Below are positions 15,481 through 19,465 of a stretch of DNA of 19,465 bases, piece after piece. Made by a program: the position numbers and the translations under genes. The notes under the pieces are model-generated. The model worked only from the letters and a program-made list of their open reading frames with translations. It ran no database searches and was not told the DNA's origin. Positions within the stretch are counted from its first letter, which is position 1. Every line of letters begins with the position of its first letter. Source of the stretch: CAZQQN01 sp964549595 (lineage in GTDB: Bacteria > Bacteroidota > Bacteroidia > CAILMK01 > CAYYUA01); contig CAZJWK010000048.1 in NCBI GenBank assembly GCA_964549595.1, positions 1 through 19,465 of the forward strand, given 5' to 3'.

Positions 15481-16191
15481 ATGGATAAAGTAATTGAAGC
15501 AAAGGGTGTTACCAAAGTCTATGACGAAACCAATATCCCGGTCCATGCCCTTAACGGGGTAGACTTAACCGTAGAAAAAGGGGAATTTACCAGTATTGTC
15601 GGCCCTTCCGGATCCGGTAAAACCACTTTTTTAAACACAATCGGAGGCCTGGATAAGCCCACCCAGGGAAGCATTTTAGTAGGAGGTACAGAAGTTACCC
15701 AATTAACCAGCAACCAAATGACCGATTTCAGGCAAAAACACATCGGGTTTGTGTTCCAATCCTTTAACCTCATACCAGTCCTGACCGCCGCTGAAAACAC
15801 GGAGTTCATCATGTTATTGCAAGGCAAGCCCAAAAAAGAAAGAGAAAACCGGGTCAGGGAATTGTTAAATGAGGTGGGTTTGGGGGATCGCTTGAATAGC
15901 AGGCCTAATGAATTATCCGGAGGGCAGCAGCAAAGGGTAGCTGTTGCCCGGGCATTGGCATCCAAACCAAAATTTGTTCTGGCCGATGAGCCCACAGCCA
16001 GCTTGGATACCCAATCAGCCGAAAATTTATTGGACATTATGTGGCGTTTAAATCAGGAGGAGGGCATGACCTTTATCTTTTCAACGCATGATGACCGGGT
16101 TATCCGAAGAGCTCAACGGGTCGTAACCCTTGAAGACGGTAAAGTACTAAAGGACTTTTACCAAGAAGAAAAAGCGGAATCGGAAAATTAA
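15481..16191 (+). CDS. LolD/MacB-type ABC transporter ATP-binding protein
   Basis: This encodes a 236-residue cytoplasmic ATPase with every motif intact: Walker A GPSGSGKTT (41-49), Q-loop Gln93, signature LSGGQQQ (145-151), Walker B FVLADE (165-170), D-loop ASLD (173-176) and switch His203. It is the size and type of LolD/MacB/FtsE ATPases that energise FtsX-type permeases. It lies directly after both permeases and 14 bp before the outer-membrane protein gene, so all belong to one transporter. ATP binding and hydrolysis would drive the permease pair at the inner membrane. The start ATG at 15481 fits the family N-terminus. Confidence 0.92.
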   Translation: MDKVIEAKGVTKVYDETNIPVHALNGVDLTVEKGEFTSIVGPSGSGKTTFLNTIGGLDKPTQGSILVGGTEVTQLTSNQMTDFRQKHIGFVFQSFNLIPVLTAAENTEFIMLLQGKPKKERENRVRELLNEVGLGDRLNSRPNELSGGQQQRVAVARALASKPKFVLADEPTASLDTQSAENLLDIMWRLNQEEGMTFIFSTHDDRVIRRAQRVVTLEDGKVLKDFYQEEKAESEN

Positions 16192-16205
16192 AACCTAAAA
16201 ACCTT

Positions 16206-17420
16206 ATGCGATTAATAAGCATTTTTGCAGGGTTGATCCTTTCTTTGCTCCTTTTTCAAAAAAGTCTAACAGCCCAAACAGTAGGAATAGAGCAAGAAAC
16301 AGTAACTTTTTCCGGCTATGTCAAATCACTGGGTACAGCCTTGACCAATAAGGATTTCAAGGATCCGCTTTACGACAACTTGTTACATAACCGGTTGGAA
16401 TTCAATCTTTACCCCACGGAGGATTTATCATTTCATTTAGCGGGTAGAAATCGCCTTTTATACGGGGAACGTGTAAAATTATTCTCCGACAAAGATCGCA
16501 ATTATGGTAAATTTATGAATGCCCAAGATGATTTGTTAGACCTTTCGGAAACCTGGGTCAATCAGAATTACTGGGTTCTGCATAGTGAAGTAGACCGGCT
16601 TTATGCCAACTGGTCGCCCGGTGATTGGCAGATTCGGTTAGGCAGGCAAAGGATTAACTGGGGCAAAACCCTGGTTTGGAATCCCAATGACTTGTTCAAT
16701 ACCTACTCATTTTATGATTTTGATTACCGGGCACGGCCAGGGGCTGATGCCCTCCTTGTTAAATATTATCGGGATTACAATGCTTCTGTGGAGCTTGCAG
16801 CTGCCCCTGGCGATTCTTTCCAATCCAGTATAGGGGCTCTTTATTATAGCTTCCATCAATGGGAATATGACTTTCAAATCTTAAGTGGTTACTTTCAGGA
16901 TAACCTGATGACAGGCTTTGGATGGTCCGGATATCTTGGAAATGCCTCTTTCCGGGGAGAAATGAACTACTATTATCCGCTCAGCGAAGAATCCAATTCC
17001 GGTTATTTGTTAGCCGCCATTTCCGGAGAATATACCTTTAAAAATTCATTCAGCATTCAGCTTGAAGGCTTGTACAACGGCAATGAGGGCAGAACAAGCA
17101 TTTACCAGCTTATGAATAGCAGAGGATTGGAGGCCAATAACCTTTCCCTGTTTAAATACGGGGTTTTCGGACAAGCCGGTTATCCTGTCCACCCTTTGGT
17201 AGAAGCCCGTATAGGGAGCATTTATTATCCTGAACAATCGGTGGCTTTTCTAATGCCCTCCATTAGTTACTCCATCCAGGAAAATTGGGAACTTTATGCG
17301 TTAGCCCAAATCTTCATGGGTCAGACCCAAAATCTTTTGCCGGATGAAAGTCGCAGAAGCCCCCAACAAGGACTAAACCAAATCAACTTGCTGGGTTTAC
17401 GGGTTAAGTGGGCATTTTAA
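16206..17420 (+). CDS. Outer-membrane beta-barrel protein of the ABC operon
   Basis: This encodes a 404-residue predicted outer-membrane protein. A signal peptide (residues 1-23, ending SLTAQ) is followed by alternating aromatic and polar beta strands throughout, and the last residue is Phe (LRVKWAF), the usual signal for barrel insertion by the BAM complex. The region IRLGRQRINWGKTLVWNPNDLF near 145-165 resembles the porin-like DUF1302/alginate-export type. I recall similar proteins beside LolA-like and RND lipid transporters, but I cannot assign the family. There is no TonB box or plug domain, so passive or partner-driven passage is more likely. Only 14 bp separates it from the ATPase, so it should be the outer-membrane exit or acceptor of the system. 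Confidence 0.75.
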   Translation: MRLISIFAGLILSLLLFQKSLTAQTVGIEQETVTFSGYVKSLGTALTNKDFKDPLYDNLLHNRLEFNLYPTEDLSFHLAGRNRLLYGERVKLFSDKDRNYGKFMNAQDDLLDLSETWVNQNYWVLHSEVDRLYANWSPGDWQIRLGRQRINWGKTLVWNPNDLFNTYSFYDFDYRARPGADALLVKYYRDYNASVELAAAPGDSFQSSIGALYYSFHQWEYDFQILSGYFQDNLMTGFGWSGYLGNASFRGEMNYYYPLSEESNSGYLLAAISGEYTFKNSFSIQLEGLYNGNEGRTSIYQLMNSRGLEANNLSLFKYGVFGQAGYPVHPLVEARIGSIYYPEQSVAFLMPSISYSIQENWELYALAQIFMGQTQNLLPDESRRSPQQGLNQINLLGLRVKWAF

Positions 17421-18003
17421 TTTCAAAACGTCTGACCTCTTATTAGATAAGTTACTATCATTTTGCGTCTTAGCTTATATAAGTGCATAAAAAGCCGATG
17501 TCCTATTTTGAGTTTCTACCCCTTTTATTTTTGCCCTAAAGATAAGCTTTTAAGTTGAAAACCTGTCATTGAAGAGCCCGGCCGTGCGCTTCTATTTACC
17601 AATGGCATGGTTTCGGTCTAAGGTTTTTCCAGGGCACTTTGCTGCCGGTGATTAATCCGTTGAGGTGGGCTGAGGAATGGTAATGAAGCTTTCACGCAGA
17701 GGCTGAAACGGGATTCACGCCAAGCTCGCAAAGAGCTTACTATGAATTCTCCTCAGCGATCTTTGCGTGGTTTCGCTTTGCGTGCCCTGCGTAAAAGTTT
17801 TAGAAAGCGTTCCTACAATAAACAAAGGGGGAAAATTCAAAGGCCTTGAATACCGATAGGGGGTCCTAACCGTTTACGAACAGGTCAGGAGTTCAGAATT
17901 TTACAAGAAGTAATTTGGTCTAAAAAACCTTTTACCCATTTGATATTTGCCCTTTTATCCCCTGACCAAAGCATTGCCTGACTTCAATTTAGGATGCTAA
18001 AAG
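17421..18003. other. Intergenic region after the ABC operon
   Basis: This is 583 bases between two convergent genes. It contains no supportable gene. Most of it (17549-17905) is copy B of the dispersed repeat. I saw no simple G/C-rich hairpin plus T-tract to terminate the operon; the long hairpin in the repeat core (17689-17797) might serve as one. Confidence 0.6.
17549..17905 (+). repeat. Dispersed repeat, copy B (right flank of the TetR/ABC operon)
   Basis: This is the second copy of the segment at 10952-11307, in the same orientation. Shared blocks include the TTTAAGTTG start, the ATTAATCCGTTGA block, TGAGGAATGGTAATGAA, the CACGC-rich hairpin core (17689-17797) and the AGGAGTTC...GAATTTT end. 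The two copies bracket the 6-kb tetR-to-barrel operon as direct repeats. Confidence 0.85.
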
Positions 18004-19074
18004 TTAAGCCAAACTTTCGTACCGTTTCCTTAATTTACGAAGCGCAAAAGGATAAATCAGTTTATGAACCCACTTGTAGCTGTGTGCCCTTCTCAAAAAT
18101 TGAATGGTATTGGATTTTGAAGCAGTATGCCTGATTAAAAAGGAATACCCGTTTTTACTGAGTTTTTCATACAAATACCGCAGCACAATTGTGGCCTTTC
18201 TTTTGGGTTGGAAGTAATCATAGGCCCTGGATTGATAATCATCCCCGTGAATATAGCTTTGAGCAGCCATGTGGCCGGATTGAACAGCAAATCGAATCCC
18301 GAAACCCCACAAGGCGTCCTGAAGGCCTGTAGATTCCCCCACGTAAAACCTTCCGTTTTGCCGGAATATCCCTTTTACATTGAAAGTCCCTCTTCCGCCC
18401 ACTTTCGTAGGATTTTTGATATCAAGGTCAACGATTTGTTCAATTTTGGCTTTTGCCTTTTCATAAGCTTCGTCAATGGCTTTGAATTGATCAAACATAA
18501 CGGTGCAAAGACAGCCGTAACCTCCTGTTATAAGTAAGTAGGCATAACCTTTATAAGCCAGTTCATCATTTACGATGCCAATAGCCATATCCGGTAGGGA
18601 TGTTTCAAAGATAATCCCTTTATCGATGGCACAAATAGGCGCTCCCTCAGGTCCTTTAGCCACAATATCAGCTTCTTTCTCTGAAACAGCCTTTCCAAGG
18701 TTTATAGAGACACCATTTTGCAGGGCTTGATGCTTCAAAGCCTGATCAAGGGAGCCATTTGCTGTCCCCCTTTTAACCAAATAAAACAATGGCCTCGAGA
18801 AAGTAAAATGTTTATCGGTTCCCTCCCCATCGGTCAGATACAATGCCGTAAAAGGATCGCAGTCAAAATTGATGGAAAGGTTACAAGCCCGAAAATCTTC
18901 CAGCACATCCTGCTTTTCAGACCAATTTTCCAGCCCTTGTAGATCCCCATAAAACCGCCCTCCTGCATCGGCCTTTTTATCATACACCTCAACAGGATAG
19001 CCAGCTTTGGCCAGATTAATGGCGGCTGTAAGGCCAGAAGGGCCGGCACCCATGACCGTAACGGGCTTCATCAA
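18004..19074 (-). CDS. FAD-dependent oxidoreductase, geranylgeranyl-reductase-like
   Basis: This encodes a 356-residue cytoplasmic flavoprotein. The N-terminal dinucleotide-binding fold shows GAGPSG (9-14), VEVYDKK at the end of the second strand and GGRF (about 38-41). A C-terminal FAD contact segment reads VGESTGLQDALWGFGIRFAVQSG, corresponding to the GDAAGxxDPxxGxGI-type motif of the geranylgeranyl-reductase family. Members reduce isoprenoid or other lipid-like double bonds, or act as halogenase- or hydroxylase-like enzymes, so the substrate here is not known. The two CxC-like cysteines (GCLC) near residue 190 are unusual but not interpretable alone. The gene is a single unit on the minus strand, convergent with the ABC operon across the 583-base gap. 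The start is ATG-ATG; either could be used. Confidence 0.75.
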   Translation of the reverse strand: MMKPVTVMGAGPSGLTAAINLAKAGYPVEVYDKKADAGGRFYGDLQGLENWSEKQDVLEDFRACNLSINFDCDPFTALYLTDGEGTDKHFTFSRPLFYLVKRGTANGSLDQALKHQALQNGVSINLGKAVSEKEADIVAKGPEGAPICAIDKGIIFETSLPDMAIGIVNDELAYKGYAYLLITGGYGCLCTVMFDQFKAIDEAYEKAKAKIEQIVDLDIKNPTKVGGRGTFNVKGIFRQNGRFYVGESTGLQDALWGFGIRFAVQSGHMAAQSYIHGDDYQSRAYDYFQPKRKATIVLRYLYEKLSKNGYSFLIRHTASKSNTIQFLRRAHSYKWVHKLIYPFALRKLRKRYESLA

Positions 19075-19183
19075 TCACAGCATTTTCAAATTGACCACGC
19101 AAATTTAGGCAATTAATGGTTTAACGGGGAAAGTCATTTAAAGGGAGGGTAAACCTGAAACCGATAGTAGCTAATAAGGCCAT

Positions 19184-19207
19184 AAAAAAACCGGCTTAAA
19201 GCCGGTT
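19184..19207 (-). terminator. Rho-independent terminator of tRNA-Ala
   Basis: On the minus strand AACCGGCTT pairs with AAGCCGGTT across a one-base centre (19189-19207) and is followed by a run of seven Ts (19190-19184). It lies 9 bases past the tRNA 3' end. Confidence 0.85.
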
Positions 19208-19216
19208 AATTCGTTG

Positions 19217-19290
<74 letters not shown>

Positions 19291-19303
19291 GCTTATGAAA
19301 GGG

Positions 19304-19334
19304 CAAATTTGATTATTCTCAGTAATTTTTCAAA
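19304..19334 (-). promoter_or_regulatory. Promoter of tRNA-Ala
   Basis: On the minus strand TTTG (19334-19331), 19 bases, then CAAATTTG (19311-19304), one mismatch from TAnnTTTG, ends 13 bases before the tRNA 5' end. Confidence 0.6.
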
Positions 19335-19384
19335 ATGAGAATCAGCTTTGGTGTCCAAAACGCAGGCATCAATTTTATTCGGGT

Positions 19385-19417
19385 TTTGGAAATTTCGAAA
19401 GCTTTGTCTTAAATTTG
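19385..19417 (+). promoter_or_regulatory. Promoter of tRNA-Gln
   Basis: TTTG (19385-19388), 21 bases, then TAAATTTG (19410-19417) is an exact match to the Bacteroidota consensus with the same spacing as the tetR promoter. It ends 10 bases before the tRNA 5' end. Confidence 0.65.
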
Positions 19418-19427
19418 CAGAGGAAAA

Positions 19428-19465
19428 TGTCCGGTGGTGTAATTGGCAACACGTCAGGTTTTGGT
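19428..19465 (+). tRNA. tRNA-Gln (anticodon TTG), 5' part cut by the window edge
   Basis: The visible 38 bases give the acceptor strand TGTCCGG, a D arm GTGT...ACAC with AATTGGCA loop, then anticodon stem TCAGG and loop TTTTGGT, so the anticodon is TTG. The 5' U of the acceptor is typical of glutamine tRNAs in this phylum. The remaining anticodon stem, T arm and 3' acceptor lie beyond the window. Confidence 0.88.

Noticed and set aside
15519..16037. 172-codon open frame antisense to the ABC ATPase
   Set aside because: The sense strand carries all ABC motifs; the antisense frame is a by-product of its codon use.
10952..17905. Composite transposon carrying the ABC operon
   Set aside because: The flanking direct repeats contain no transposase frame, and no target-site duplication is visible, so I report only direct repeats.

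Overview
The window looks like a chromosomal segment of a member of the Bacteroidota, probably a Cytophagales-like bacterium. Three things point there. Promoter-like pairs match the Bacteroidota consensus (TTTG, about 19-21 bases, then TAnnTTTG) in front of tetR and both tRNA genes. Shine-Dalgarno sequences are almost absent, and many starts sit in an A/T-rich (T)TTATG context. The gene families (TPR-CHAT protein, short ECF sigma factor with a one-pass anti-sigma-like partner, two-domain PGI/PMI isomerase) are common in that phylum. The family cannot be fixed from sequence alone.

Layout. Positions 1-336 hold no convincing gene but a duplicated stretch with internal 20-bp tandem units. Positions 337-1791 (minus) encode a TPR lipoprotein and a ChaN-like secreted protein. 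An SIS-type sugar-phosphate isomerase (1912-2889) and a large secreted TPR-CHAT protein (2965-6309) follow on the plus strand. The CHAT gene meets tail-to-tail, with a 4-bp overlap, a minus-strand pair: an ECF sigma factor (7079-7651) and a single-pass anti-sigma-like protein with a TPR exterior (6306-7076). A potassium uptake pair, trkH (8940-10568) then trkA (8143-8802), lies on the minus strand.

A TetR-led operon of six genes follows on the plus strand (11430-17420): regulator, LolA-like periplasmic protein, two FtsX/LolCE-type permeases, LolD-type ATPase, and an outer-membrane beta-barrel protein. It looks like a self-contained envelope export or lipid-trafficking system. It lies between two copies of a roughly 350-bp non-coding repeat in direct orientation (10952-11307 and 17549-17905). 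The right end carries an FAD-dependent oxidoreductase of the geranylgeranyl-reductase type (minus), a tRNA-Ala(GGC) (minus) with terminator, and the 5' part of a divergent tRNA-Gln(UUG) cut by the window edge.

The most interesting candidate system is the ECF sigma / TPR anti-sigma / TPR-CHAT set. All the parts of a protease-controlled sigma switch are present without any CRISPR component. The parallel is the type III-E CRISPR protease Csx29 (TPR-CHAT), which cleaves Csx30 and so frees a sigma factor. Here the predicted topology places both the CHAT domain and the anti-sigma TPR domain in the periplasm. The second candidate is the TetR-controlled envelope export operon flanked by direct repeats.
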